DNA of 64,000 nucleotides from Acidimicrobiales bacterium (GTDB lineage: Bacteria; Actinomycetota; Acidimicrobiia; Acidimicrobiales; Poriferisodalaceae), in NCBI GenBank assembly GCA_041394185.1, contig JAWKIQ010000005.1:131001-195000 (forward strand), read 5' to 3'. Every line of letters begins with the position of its first letter. Position 1 is the first letter of the stretch. Under the pieces are notes generated by a model, which saw nothing but the letters and a program-made list of their open reading frames with translations, was not told the origin of the DNA and made no database searches. The translations under genes and the position numbers were made by a program. Below, piece by piece: positions 17,122 to 25,738 of the stretch.

Positions 17122-17565
17122 GTGACCGACGAAACGGCTCTGCTGCTGACAATCCACCTGGTGGCGACGGCCGCGATGGCCGGGCTCATCTGGTTCGTCC
17201 AGGTCGTTCACTATCCCCTGTTCGCATTGGTGGGCGAAGAACGGTTCGCCCCATACGAGCAACGCCACATGTCGCTGACGACTTGGGTCGTCGGCCCCTT
17301 CATGGCCATCGAGGGCATCACCGCACTGCTGATCGCTGCGGGCGAACGCGAGTCGTTGGGCTGGGGCCTGGTGCTGGCAGGTCTTCTGCTGCTGGCGGTC
17401 ATCCACGCCAGCACCGTGTTCTTGCAGGTGCCGGCACACAACCGCCTCGAGAAGGGCTTCTGCCCCGCCACTGCAGAACGCCTCGTCCGCACCAACTGGA
17501 TCCGCACCCTCGGCTGGACAGCCCGGGTCGCCGTTGCGGCGGCGATGATCTACGTGGCCAGCTGA
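17122..17565 (+). CDS. Four-helix integral membrane protein of unknown function
   Basis: This is about 147 residues with four hydrophobic segments, roughly at 5-25 (LLLTIHLVATAAMAGLIWF), 50-70, 78-98 and 125-145. Conserved-looking features are WFVQVVHYPLF and a region with HASTVFLQVPAHNRLEKGF. The pattern matches a common small membrane protein of proteobacteria and actinobacteria without known function. The GTG at 17122 is preferred because GGTGG precedes it and the hydrophobic start follows directly; an ATG at 17095 is the alternative. It precedes the SRPBCC and photolyase genes on the same strand. Confidence 0.75.
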   Translation: MTDETALLLTIHLVATAAMAGLIWFVQVVHYPLFALVGEERFAPYEQRHMSLTTWVVGPFMAIEGITALLIAAGERESLGWGLVLAGLLLLAVIHASTVFLQVPAHNRLEKGFCPATAERLVRTNWIRTLGWTARVAVAAAMIYVAS

Positions 17566-17601
17566 GGGCATAATCTGCGCATCGGCGGCGTTGCATCAGC
17601 C

Positions 17602-18087
17602 ATGGACGACAAGACTGTCACCACCCCCGTAGACGACATCGGCGACCACGCCGTCGTGGTCCGCACAATGATCAACAGGTCGGCCGAAGACATCTGGGCC
17701 GACGTGCGCGACATCCAATCGCATACGGCCTGGATGCAAGACGCCGAAGAGATCCGCTTCCTCACCGACCACATCGAGGGCGTGGGCACGAAGTTCGAAT
17801 GCGACACCAAGGTCGGCCCGTTCAAGCTGACAGACGTGATGGAGATCACCGAATGGGTCGACGAGCGGCGCATGGGCGTACGCCATGTCGGGCTGGTCGA
17901 GGGCTCTGGCGTATTCACCTTGACCCCGGTTGGCCCCAACCAAACCGAGTTTCGCTGGGAAGAAGACCTGAAGTTCCCCATCTTCATGGGTGGCCCGGTC
18001 GGGGCGTTCGCCGCCCGCCCGGTGCTGAAGGCGATCTGGAAACGCAACCTCGCCCGCCTGAAGGCCCGCATCGAACAGGGTGGTTGA
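17602..18087 (+). CDS. SRPBCC (START-like) family protein
   Basis: This is a 161-residue single-domain SRPBCC/polyketide-cyclase-like protein. It has the typical start (HAVVVRTMINRSAEDIWADV), a long central beta sheet and the C-terminal helix (LKAIWKRNLARLKARIE). These proteins make a hydrophobic cavity for a lipid or polycyclic ligand. Its end overlaps the GTG of the photolyase gene by eight bases, so the two are translated together. The ligand is unknown. Confidence 0.82.
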   Translation: MDDKTVTTPVDDIGDHAVVVRTMINRSAEDIWADVRDIQSHTAWMQDAEEIRFLTDHIEGVGTKFECDTKVGPFKLTDVMEITEWVDERRMGVRHVGLVEGSGVFTLTPVGPNQTEFRWEEDLKFPIFMGGPVGAFAARPVLKAIWKRNLARLKARIEQGG

Positions 18088-19588
18088 CAACGGCGGACCC
18101 GACAAGACCGTCTGGATCCTCGCCGACCAACTGAACCGAAACATCGCCTCGCTGGCACACTTCCAACCCGGCGACTGTCGGGTGCTTTTCGTCGAGAGCC
18201 GCACGAAGCTGACGTCCAAGCGCTGGCACGTCCAGAGGGCCCATATGGTCATCTCGGCAATGCGCCACTTCGCCGCCGAACTGGCCGCCGAGGGCTTCGA
18301 CGTCGACTATCGCCACGCCCCAACGTTGTCGCAGGGCGTGCGAGACCACTGCGACCAGCACGGCATCGACCGCGTGATCGCCATGGAGCCGATGAGCTGG
18401 GACGGTCGACGGCTGATGGAACAACTCGGCATCGACATCGTCCGCAACGATCAGTTCACCTGCCATCACGAAGACTTCGCCGAATGGGCCGACGGACGCA
18501 AGAGCTTCAAGATGGAGGACTTCTACCGCTGGCAGCGCCAGCGGCTGGGCCTGTTGATGGATGGCGACGACCCCATCGGCGGCCAGTGGAACTTCGACCA
18601 CGACAACCGCGAACCCCCGCCCGGCGACGGGCGATCGTGGCCCGAAGTCAGCCGATTCGAACTCGACGAAATCGACACCCGAGTTCTAGACGACCTCGGC
18701 GACCTCGATACATGGGGAGCCAAACCGCACGGACTGTGGCCCGTGACCCGCGCTCAGGCCCTCCAACGCCTCGACGAGTTCGTCGAACACGGCCTGGGGC
18801 CGTTCGGGCCTCATGAGGATGCGATGTTGGCTGCCGAGTGGAAGCTGGCGCACTCGACCCTCAGCTCATCGCTGAACCTGGGGCTGCTGCACCCAGACGA
18901 GGTCGCACGAGCAGCCGAGGCCGCATACTTCGACGGCAGAGCACCCATCAACAGCGTCGAAGGCTTCATCCGCCAGGTGATCGGCTGGCGCGAATACGTC
19001 TGGGGCGTCTACTGGCTGTGGATGCCGAACTATCGCGACATGAACCATCTGGAGGCGACCCGGCCGATCCCACCGGCGTTCACCGGCGCGTCCACCGAAA
19101 TGGCCTGTGTGAGAGGAGTCGTAGACCACGTGCACCACAACGGGTGGGCCCACCACATCGAACGCCTGATGGTGCTGGGCAACCTGGCCCTCACGTCTGG
19201 AGTCGACCCACAGGCGATGGTCGACTGGATGTGGGCGGGCTTCGTCGACGGTGCCGAATGGGTGATGCTGCCCAACGTTGTAGGCATGGCGTTGCACGCC
19301 GACGGCGGGATGATGGCCACCAAGCCCTACGCCTCGGGCGGCGCCTACATCAACAAGATGAGCGACTATTGCAGGGGATGCCGGTTCGATCCCAAGAAGC
19401 GGGTGGGAGACGATGCGTGCCCGTTCACCACCCTGTATTGGGACTTCATCGCCCGCCACGCCGAACGCCTGGGCCAGAACCACCGCATGGCCCGCCAGGT
19501 CGCGGGCATGCGCCGCCTGAGCGACCTGGACCAGGTGCGCGGTCGCGCCGCCGAGGTGCTCAGCAAGCTCGACGCCGGCACCCTGTAA
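18080..19588 (+). CDS. Iron-sulfur bacterial cryptochrome/photolyase (PhrB-like, FeS-BCP)
   Basis: This is a 502-residue photolyase of the bacterial (6-4)/FeS-BCP class. It has an N-terminal alpha/beta antenna domain (about 8-130) and a C-terminal FAD domain. The four cysteines for a [4Fe-4S] cluster are Cys343 (MACVRG), Cys431 and Cys434 (DYCRGCRFDP) and Cys447 (DDACPF). Their spacing equals that in Agrobacterium PhrB, which repairs (6-4) photoproducts with blue light. FAD-domain motifs include EGFIRQVIGWREYVWG and the NGWAHHIERLMVLGN segment, with the histidines important for (6-4) repair. Start is the GTG at 18080, overlapping the upstream SRPBCC gene. It converges with the acyl-CoA synthetase. 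Confidence 0.92.
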   Translation: MVDNGGPDKTVWILADQLNRNIASLAHFQPGDCRVLFVESRTKLTSKRWHVQRAHMVISAMRHFAAELAAEGFDVDYRHAPTLSQGVRDHCDQHGIDRVIAMEPMSWDGRRLMEQLGIDIVRNDQFTCHHEDFAEWADGRKSFKMEDFYRWQRQRLGLLMDGDDPIGGQWNFDHDNREPPPGDGRSWPEVSRFELDEIDTRVLDDLGDLDTWGAKPHGLWPVTRAQALQRLDEFVEHGLGPFGPHEDAMLAAEWKLAHSTLSSSLNLGLLHPDEVARAAEAAYFDGRAPINSVEGFIRQVIGWREYVWGVYWLWMPNYRDMNHLEATRPIPPAFTGASTEMACVRGVVDHVHHNGWAHHIERLMVLGNLALTSGVDPQAMVDWMWAGFVDGAEWVMLPNVVGMALHADGGMMATKPYASGGAYINKMSDYCRGCRFDPKKRVGDDACPFTTLYWDFIARHAERLGQNHRMARQVAGMRRLSDLDQVRGRAAEVLSKLDAGTL

Positions 19589-19607
19589 ACCGGCGAAAGG
19601 AAGGTTC

Positions 19608-21227
19608 CTAGGGTTCGACGACCGTCAGGTCGCCATCGCCGTAGCGGGCTCGCAGCACCTTCTTGTCGAACTTGCCGACGCTGGTCTTGGGAACCTCTTC
19701 GATGACAGTCCACCGCTCGGGCAGCCACCACTTGACGACCTTGTCCTCGAGCCAGGCCTTGATGTCGGCGGGGTCTACCTGGGCCCCGGCGCGAGGCACC
19801 AGACATGCGAGCGGCCGCTCGTCCCAACGTTCGTCGGGCACGCCCACCACCGCAGCTTCCATGACGTCGGGATGCGCCATCAGCGTGTTCTCGAGATCGA
19901 CCGACGAGATCCACTCGCCGCCCGACTTGATGACGTCCTTGGCCCGGTCGGTGATCTGGACGAACCCGTTGGGCTCGACCGACCCGACGTCGCCGGTGCG
20001 CAGCCAGCCGTCGTGGAACTTCTCGGGTGTGTCGACATTGAAGTAGGCGCCGGTGATCCAAGGGCCACGAACCTCGATCTCGCCCACCGCTTGGCCGTCC
20101 CAAGGCATCTCGTTGCCGTCGTCGTCGCAGATGCGCAGCTCGACACCGGGCAACACACGCCCCGTGCGGGCACGCCACATGACCACATCGTCGTCGCTGC
20201 CGTCGGCAGGAGTCCACGACAGGGCGCACAGCGGCGAGGTCTCGGTCATGCCCCAGCCCTGCACCACATCGACGTCGAAGTGGTCGCGGTATGCCTGGAT
20301 GAGCGACATCGGCACCGCAGAACCACCACACACGACATGGCGCAGCGAAGACAGATCGGCGTCGGCCGCGTTGTGCAAGATGTCGTTGAGAACGGTGGGC
20401 ACCGCACCCGAGATGGTCGGACGGGTGGCCTCGATGACACCGCTCAACGGCCCGGCCTGCAGATACTGCTGGGGGAAGACGAAGTCGGCCCCCGCCCACC
20501 ATCCCGCATAGGGCATACCCCAGGCCATCGCGTGGAACATCGGAACTATCACCAGCAGCCGGTCGCGGTCGGTCATGCCGAGCATTCCCGCCCCCAGCGC
20601 CGCCAGGCTGTGCAGGTAGGTCGAGCGCTGGCTGTACATGACGCCCTTCGGGTCGCCCGTTGTGCCCGAGGTGTAGCAAAGGCCCGCACCTGCCCGCTCG
20701 TCGAGTTCGGGATAATCGAACGCGCCCGGCTCGGCGGCGATCAACTCTTCGTAGTCGAGGGTGTCACCCAGCGCAGACGTGTCACCCTCGCCGCAAACGA
20801 TGATGTGTTCGACCGTCGGAATCTTGTCTCTCACCACGGCCAGCAGAGGCGCCAGGGACGCATCGATGATGATCACCTTGTCGGAGGCGTGGTTGATGAT
20901 GAACTCGAGGTGTTCTGGGAACAGCCGGATGTTCAGCGTGTGCAACACGCCTCCCATACACGGAATGGCGAAATAGGCCTCGAGGTGGCGCTGGTTGTTC
21001 CACATGAAGGTGCCGACCCGGTCGCCTGGCTGCACTCCCAGGCGGGCCAGGGCCGCTGCCAGACGGTCGGCGCGTTCGGCAACCTCGGCGAAGGTGGCCT
21101 CCTCGATCGAGTCACCCGTGTAGGTCAGCACCTTCGATCCAGAATGGACCCGCCGTCCGAAAGCGAAGATGTGCTGCACCGTCAGCGGGAAGTCCTGCAT
21201 GGTGCTGGGAGTAAATGGCGCCGTCAT
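19608..21227 (-). CDS. Long/medium-chain acyl-CoA synthetase (FadD-type)
   Basis: This is a 539-residue AMP-forming acyl-CoA ligase that activates a fatty or related acid with ATP and coenzyme A. Motifs are the P-loop YTSGTTGDPKGV, the adenine-binding GWGMTET, the DGWLRTGDVG hinge region and the C-terminal catalytic lysine in KTSVGKFDKK. The start at 21227 (MTAPFTPSTMQDF) fits the family; six further codons upstream are open. It stands alone on its strand between the photolyase and the zinc-ribbon protein. Chain-length preference cannot be read from the sequence. Confidence 0.92.
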   Translation of the reverse strand: MTAPFTPSTMQDFPLTVQHIFAFGRRVHSGSKVLTYTGDSIEEATFAEVAERADRLAAALARLGVQPGDRVGTFMWNNQRHLEAYFAIPCMGGVLHTLNIRLFPEHLEFIINHASDKVIIIDASLAPLLAVVRDKIPTVEHIIVCGEGDTSALGDTLDYEELIAAEPGAFDYPELDERAGAGLCYTSGTTGDPKGVMYSQRSTYLHSLAALGAGMLGMTDRDRLLVIVPMFHAMAWGMPYAGWWAGADFVFPQQYLQAGPLSGVIEATRPTISGAVPTVLNDILHNAADADLSSLRHVVCGGSAVPMSLIQAYRDHFDVDVVQGWGMTETSPLCALSWTPADGSDDDVVMWRARTGRVLPGVELRICDDDGNEMPWDGQAVGEIEVRGPWITGAYFNVDTPEKFHDGWLRTGDVGSVEPNGFVQITDRAKDVIKSGGEWISSVDLENTLMAHPDVMEAAVVGVPDERWDERPLACLVPRAGAQVDPADIKAWLEDKVVKWWLPERWTVIEEVPKTSVGKFDKKVLRARYGDGDLTVVEP

Positions 21228-21276
21228 GGCTCCGACAATACGCACCTGCCGAGCGACGGACCCAACGACCGGCCTA

Positions 21277-21501
21277 TCAGAACAGCCACATGATCAGCTG
21301 AACCAGGCGCCACAGCAGGTAGGCCGCGGTGAGCAGCACGATCATCTTGAAGTGCCAAGGTGCCTTGCGGGCCGGCTCGCCAGATGGCAGCGGCGGGTCA
21401 CCCTCGCCAGGCACAACCTGCCCGTCGCAGAAAGGGCAGTGACCCTGGTCGGACAGCGACGTCGGGGTCAGGTAGCGGTCGCACTGCTCGCACCAGGCCA
21501 T
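21277..21501 (-). CDS. Small zinc-ribbon membrane protein
   Basis: This is 74 residues. Cys4 and Cys7 (WCEQC) with Cys22 and Cys25 (HCPFC) form a CxxC-N14-CxxC zinc ribbon. A short polar linker and one transmembrane helix near the C-terminus (MIVLLTAAYLLWRLVQLIMWLF) follow. The ATG at 21501 is chosen because the ribbon starts there; the upstream open frame is not protein-like. It probably sits at the membrane with the ribbon in the cytoplasm. Function unknown. It is divergent from the EAL gene by 61 bases. Confidence 0.7.
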   Translation of the reverse strand: MAWCEQCDRYLTPTSLSDQGHCPFCDGQVVPGEGDPPLPSGEPARKAPWHFKMIVLLTAAYLLWRLVQLIMWLF

Positions 21502-21562
21502 CGCCGGAAAGCTACGGAGCTTTCGCTTCAGTGACAACCACCAAGCCGCCGATGACACGGCC

Positions 21563-22903
21563 ATGTTCGATTCTGTGATCGCAAGCTCGGACGACCCGAC
21601 CTCTCCCAGCCACCCTCGGCTGAACACCGTTGCCGAATACATCGCCCGGCTCGATCACATGCTGGTCCGCAAGCCGTCGAGCACCGACATCGTGGCCTCG
21701 GCCATGATCGAGGCCACCCGCACCGAAGATTCGCCCTTGAGCGCGTCACAACACGAAGCACTAGGCACGTCGATAGTCGAGCGCATGGCTTCGATGCTCG
21801 ACATCGCAGACACCATCGCTGTGTCGGCGACCGGCAGGTTCATGATCCTGATCGAGAACGTCGAGTCGAAGACCGCCCTGGTGGGTCAGGTGGCTGCACT
21901 CGGCGACGCCATTGCGCGCCCTCACCTGGTCACGGGCACACCCGAGGCGTTCAACGTCCGCATCGCGCTGGCCTTCGCCGACTCGAAGACTCGGTCGGCG
22001 ACCCTGCTGATGCGCCAAGCGCGGATGACCCTGGGCCTGACACCTGCGGGTGCGCTCGAGATCTATTGCGGCGACGAGCATTCCACCCGCATCAACAGGT
22101 CAGAGCTGAAGGCAGACCTGGTCCGTGCCCTGCGCGACGACCAACTCGATGTCGTCTACCAGCCGGTTCTGGACGTACACAGCGGCGAGATGGTGGGGTT
22201 CGAAGCCCTGATGCGCTGGCATCACCCGACCAGGGGTGTCATCGGCCCCATGACGTTCCTGCCGATAGCCGACGAGTTGGGGTTGGTGCCCGACATGGGC
22301 AGATGGCTCATCGACCGCGCTGCGGCCCAGCTGCGGATGTGGGACCTGGACTATCCCTCCTCGAAGCTGAACATGGCCGTCAACATCTCGAAGGCCGAGT
22401 TGAACGACCACGGTCTGGCCAACTCGATCGAACGTATCTGCCGACGTCGTTCGGTAAGCCCCGAGCGCTTCGTGTTGGAGGTTTCCGAACGGTCGATAAC
22501 CGACGCGGCCGCTCCCCTGCTTGCCGCCCTGTCCAGAACGGGCGCCCACATCGCGCTAGACGACTTCGGAACCGGCAGCCGATCGCTGGCCGAGCTGCAG
22601 GAAATGCCCATCGACCTCATCAAGATCGACAGGGCCGTCATGGCCAAGCTCGACAGGAGCGACGACGAGAACGTCGCAGGGTCGATCGTCGAGCTGGGCA
22701 AGCTGCTGGGCGTGCCGCTGGTGGCCGAAGGGGTCGAGCGGCCATCGCAGGCCGCGCTGTTGACGCCCTACGGCTTCGACTATGCCCCGGGGCACCTGTT
22801 CGCCCGCCCCATGACCGCGGCCGCGGCCGACGCCCTGTTGGCCCAGGCCATCGCCCAGAGCTGGCGTATCGAGGCGCCGGCAGCGGTGATTCTGGACTGG
22901 TGA
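21563..22903 (+). CDS. EAL-domain cyclic di-GMP phosphodiesterase with degenerate GGDEF-like N-terminus
   Basis: This is a 446-residue protein. The C-terminal EAL domain (about 185-430) looks catalytic: FEALMRW for the EAL signature, NMAVNIS, EVSER, LDDFGTGSRSL with the paired aspartates, IKIDR and VAEGVE. The N-terminal part (about 15-175) has GGDEF-like secondary structure but no GGDEF motif, so it is likely a degenerate regulatory domain. No signal or membrane segment is seen, so it should be cytoplasmic. It would hydrolyse cyclic di-GMP. It converges with der. Confidence 0.88.
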   Translation: MFDSVIASSDDPTSPSHPRLNTVAEYIARLDHMLVRKPSSTDIVASAMIEATRTEDSPLSASQHEALGTSIVERMASMLDIADTIAVSATGRFMILIENVESKTALVGQVAALGDAIARPHLVTGTPEAFNVRIALAFADSKTRSATLLMRQARMTLGLTPAGALEIYCGDEHSTRINRSELKADLVRALRDDQLDVVYQPVLDVHSGEMVGFEALMRWHHPTRGVIGPMTFLPIADELGLVPDMGRWLIDRAAAQLRMWDLDYPSSKLNMAVNISKAELNDHGLANSIERICRRRSVSPERFVLEVSERSITDAAAPLLAALSRTGAHIALDDFGTGSRSLAELQEMPIDLIKIDRAVMAKLDRSDDENVAGSIVELGKLLGVPLVAEGVERPSQAALLTPYGFDYAPGHLFARPMTAAAADALLAQAIAQSWRIEAPAAVILDW

Positions 22904-22928
22904 CCCACGGGTTCACCCGCACCGGCGG

Positions 22929-24272
22929 CTAGCCGCGGCGGCGAACCCTCATCTTCACCGGCGCATTACCCAGCTCGAACTCTTCGCGAAGCCGCCGCTC
23001 GAGGTAGCGAAGGTAAGACGCCGGGATCTCCTTGTTGACGAACAGGGTGAACGTGGGCGGGTCGGTGGCGCCCTGGGTTGCGTACAGCACCCGGCCGCCG
23101 TGAGGGGCAGGTTGGGCCGATTGGGCCAGCTGGATCACCTGGTTGACCTGGCGGGTCGGGATGCGCCGACGATAGGCGTCGATCGAGTCTGCGATGGCGG
23201 GCAACAAGCGGTGAACGCCACGCCCCGACATGGCCGAGATTCGCAACACCGGCGACTCGCCCAAGAAGTGCAGCTTGTGCTGCATCTGATAGGTGACGTC
23301 TTCTTTCTGGTCGGCGTCGAGCAGCTCCCATTTGTTGAGCAGCACGACGATGGGCGAGCCCGCAGCATCGACCCGCTCGGCCAGGCGCTGGTCTTGGTGG
23401 GTGACACCCTCTGTTGCATCGATGACCAACAGTGCGACGTCGGCCGAGTCGACCGATTGCAGCGCCCTGACCATCGAGTAGTACTCGGTTCCCTCGTCGA
23501 TGCGCGACTTGCGGCGCATGCCGGCGGTGTCGACGAAGCGGATCTTGCCCCACTCGGTCTCGACGATGGTGTCGACCGAGTCGCGGGTGGTTCCGGCCAT
23601 GTCGTGTACAACCGAACGCTCGTCGCCGATGAGGCGGTTGAACAGGGTCGACTTGCCAACGTTGGGACGCCCGACAATGGCCACCGAGGGCACATCGTCG
23701 TCGCTCGTGCCGTCGACGCCATCTTCGTCGCCTTGGCCGTCGAGCGGATCGGCTTCGGGCTCGGGGGGCAGCATCGACATCATGAGGTCGAGCAGGTCAC
23801 CGGTGGCTCGCCCGTGCAATGCCGAGGCCGGTACCGGTTCGCCCAGCCCCAGGCCCAGGAAGTCCCAGATCAGGTGTTCGCGGTCGGAGTTGTCGACCTT
23901 GTTCACCAACAGCAGGTGGGGCACATCGAGGCGGCGCAACAACGCGGCGAACTGGTCGTCCTCCTCGGTGACACCAGTGGTTGCGTCGACGACCATCACC
24001 ACCAGGTCGGCCTCGGCCATGGCCCGCTCGGACTGTTGCGAAACCTTCGAGTCGAGTGCGGTGCCTCCGGGCATCCAGCCGCCGGTGTCGACCAGCACAA
24101 ACGGACGCCCTTGCCACTCTGCCTCGACCTGCTTGCGGTCGCGGGTGACGCCGGGCCTCTCTTCGACGATGGCGACCCGTCTGCCGACAATGCGGTTGAA
24201 CAGGGTCGACTTGCCGACGTTGGGTCGGCCGACGATGGCTATGGTCGGCAGCTCGCTGGTAGGGGTGGGCAC
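22929..24272 (-). CDS. der: Ribosome biogenesis GTPase Der (EngA)
   Basis: This is a 447-residue tandem GTPase needed for 50S assembly. The first G domain has GRPNVGKST at residues 15-23, the DTGG switch and NKVD. The second has GRPNVGKST at 211-219, DTAG and NKWE. An acidic linker (about 180-203) joins them, and the C-terminal KH-like domain ends in KMRVRRRG. All nucleotide motifs are intact. In many actinobacteria der directly follows cmk; here it is about 8 kb away from the aroA-cmk gene, on the same strand. Confidence 0.97.
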   Translation of the reverse strand: MPTPTSELPTIAIVGRPNVGKSTLFNRIVGRRVAIVEERPGVTRDRKQVEAEWQGRPFVLVDTGGWMPGGTALDSKVSQQSERAMAEADLVVMVVDATTGVTEEDDQFAALLRRLDVPHLLLVNKVDNSDREHLIWDFLGLGLGEPVPASALHGRATGDLLDLMMSMLPPEPEADPLDGQGDEDGVDGTSDDDVPSVAIVGRPNVGKSTLFNRLIGDERSVVHDMAGTTRDSVDTIVETEWGKIRFVDTAGMRRKSRIDEGTEYYSMVRALQSVDSADVALLVIDATEGVTHQDQRLAERVDAAGSPIVVLLNKWELLDADQKEDVTYQMQHKLHFLGESPVLRISAMSGRGVHRLLPAIADSIDAYRRRIPTRQVNQVIQLAQSAQPAPHGGRVLYATQGATDPPTFTLFVNKEIPASYLRYLERRLREEFELGNAPVKMRVRRRG

Positions 24273-24349
24273 CTCACAAGGCTAACGGAGGCGTCGAAGG
24301 ACGGGCTGCTCGCTTCTCCCCTCAGGACGATTCGTATCACCCGTATAGG

Positions 24350-24378
24350 TTGTAGCACCACAGTATGGTTATTACACT
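24350..24378 (+). promoter_or_regulatory. Leaderless promoter of the RES-type toxin-antitoxin operon
   Basis: TTGTAG (24350-24355) and TACACT (24373-24378) are 17 bases apart. The antitoxin ATG lies six bases after the -10 box and has no Shine-Dalgarno, so translation is probably leaderless. This design is the same as at both DUF222-HNH genes, but no LexA box is present here. The surrounding sequence is AT-rich for this genome. Confidence 0.55.
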
Positions 24379-24384
24379 CAGAGC

Positions 24385-24975
24385 ATGAGCGGTCTTCAGG
24401 TCACAGTCGACGGCAAGGTGTTCGACGTCAGACCAGGCGACCCAGACACTCCTTACGACTTAGAACAGGTGCTCGCGAGCGCTCTGGCCAAACATCGTGC
24501 GCTGAGGGTCGCCGACCGCATCTCGCAGGTCGAATACCGAACCGACCCGGCCATCGAAGCAGTCGTGGTCAACGCCGTAAGAGTCAACCAGCTGCGCAGC
24601 GAACTGATCACCCGATCGATGGCACTCGACATCGATCATCTGGTCAGAGGACGCCGCACCACACCTGGTGCCGTGCGGGCATGGCTCAACCGCAACCGAA
24701 CCGCTCATCGTCTCTTCAGCGTGAACGAGAGCGAGTCGAACAAGGTCCTGGTGCCGGGCTTCCTGCTGGACGAAGCCTTCGACCCGAGACCCGAGTGGCA
24801 GCCTGTCATAGAACGGCTCGACCGGGCCGGTGAGAAGGGGTGGGGCATGCTGGCGTGGGCCATGCTTCCCAGCACGTGGCTCGACGATCGCGCTCCTGTT
24901 GACGTCATCAACGACGACCCGCAGGCGGTGCTCACCGCGGCCACCCGCCGGGCCAACGCTGCCGAACAGACCTGA
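24385..24975 (+). CDS. Antitoxin of the Xre/MbcA/ParS (DUF2384) type
   Basis: This is a 196-residue protein preceding a RES-domain toxin by 19 bases. The C-terminal half (about 125-190) resembles the DUF2384 domain: a helical run, then WAMLPSTWLDDRAPVDVINDDPQAVLTAA, which matches the usual 'wl..p...LdgrtPldll..G' pattern by which the antitoxin blocks the toxin's active site. The N-terminal half has helical character (RISQVEYRTDPAIEAVV and LITRSMALDIDHLVRGRR) and may bind DNA for autoregulation. The family was assigned mainly from partner and C-terminus. Confidence 0.7.
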   Translation: MSGLQVTVDGKVFDVRPGDPDTPYDLEQVLASALAKHRALRVADRISQVEYRTDPAIEAVVVNAVRVNQLRSELITRSMALDIDHLVRGRRTTPGAVRAWLNRNRTAHRLFSVNESESNKVLVPGFLLDEAFDPRPEWQPVIERLDRAGEKGWGMLAWAMLPSTWLDDRAPVDVINDDPQAVLTAATRRANAAEQT

Positions 24976-24994
24976 CATCGCGATCCACCCTCCC

Positions 24995-25738
24995 GTGACC
25001 GCGCCAAACTGTCAGAACCGCAATCATTGCCCGGTACCCGACCCGGTCGGCTCGACGCTCCTGCCTACCGTGGCTCTAGAGCCAGGCACTTCGCTGTACA
25101 CCGTCTACGGGCTCGCATGGAGTCATCACCTCTTCAACGGGTCCGGAGGTGGCGACGCCCGCTTCTCGCCCATATTCGACGACGGCACACCGGTGGCCCA
25201 CCTGTACGGTGCGCGCAACCCTGTCGGCGCTCTACTCGAAACGGCGCTCCACGAGCTGCGGCCTGCTTCGAGGCGGGTCTCGAGCTCGTCCGACCTGGCC
25301 GGCCGCGGACTGCGCCGATTCGAGGCGCCAAAGCGCCTCCTGCTCGCAGATCTCCGCGACACTGCGCTCGAACGAATCGGGCTGTCCAGAGACCAGATCG
25401 CCAGCACCTCAGCCGCTCACTACCCGTGCACCCGCGAATGGGCCGTGCGGGTCAGGGCCATGCGTCCCGGGGGTCGACCGTTGGCCGGGATCCTATGGAA
25501 CTCGCGGGTTGCCGAGCTGGCGGGAGATCTGGCCCGTCCGACCGTCGCTGCTCTGCTCGACAGCGACGCCAGCGAGGTCTGTGTGCTGTGGGCCGACCGG
25601 ATCGAGCGTGGCGGCAAGGGCGGCGTGGGCCTCGACTACAGCGTCGTCGATTTGCATGCGACGCTGGCCGCGGGCAGTGGCCTCGACCTCGTAAGAGATC
25701 TGGTGGTCAACCAGCTAGGCGGTCTCGTCGACGACTGA
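24995..25738 (+). CDS. RES-domain toxin (NAD+ phosphorylase/ADP-ribosyltransferase-like, MbcT type)
   Basis: This is about 247 residues from the GTG at 24995. The RES-domain pattern is clear: LYTVYGLAWSHHLFNGSGGGDARFSPIF, then YGARNPVGALLETALHEL, then YPCTREWAVRVR. Known RES toxins (M. tuberculosis MbcT, Photorhabdus and Sinorhizobium relatives) destroy NAD+ or ADP-ribosylate a host enzyme. The upstream antitoxin-like gene completes the module. The frame is open further upstream inside the antitoxin gene, but similarity begins after the GTG. The last 24 bases overlap the end of the convergent radical-SAM gene. Confidence 0.82.
   Translation: MTAPNCQNRNHCPVPDPVGSTLLPTVALEPGTSLYTVYGLAWSHHLFNGSGGGDARFSPIFDDGTPVAHLYGARNPVGALLETALHELRPASRRVSSSSDLAGRGLRRFEAPKRLLLADLRDTALERIGLSRDQIASTSAAHYPCTREWAVRVRAMRPGGRPLAGILWNSRVAELAGDLARPTVAALLDSDASEVCVLWADRIERGGKGGVGLDYSVVDLHATLAAGSGLDLVRDLVVNQLGGLVDD

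Noticed and set aside
23100..24833. 577-residue open frame opposite der
   Set aside because: Same GC effect; der is complete with both G domains, and the antisense protein is rich in His, Gly and Val without motifs.
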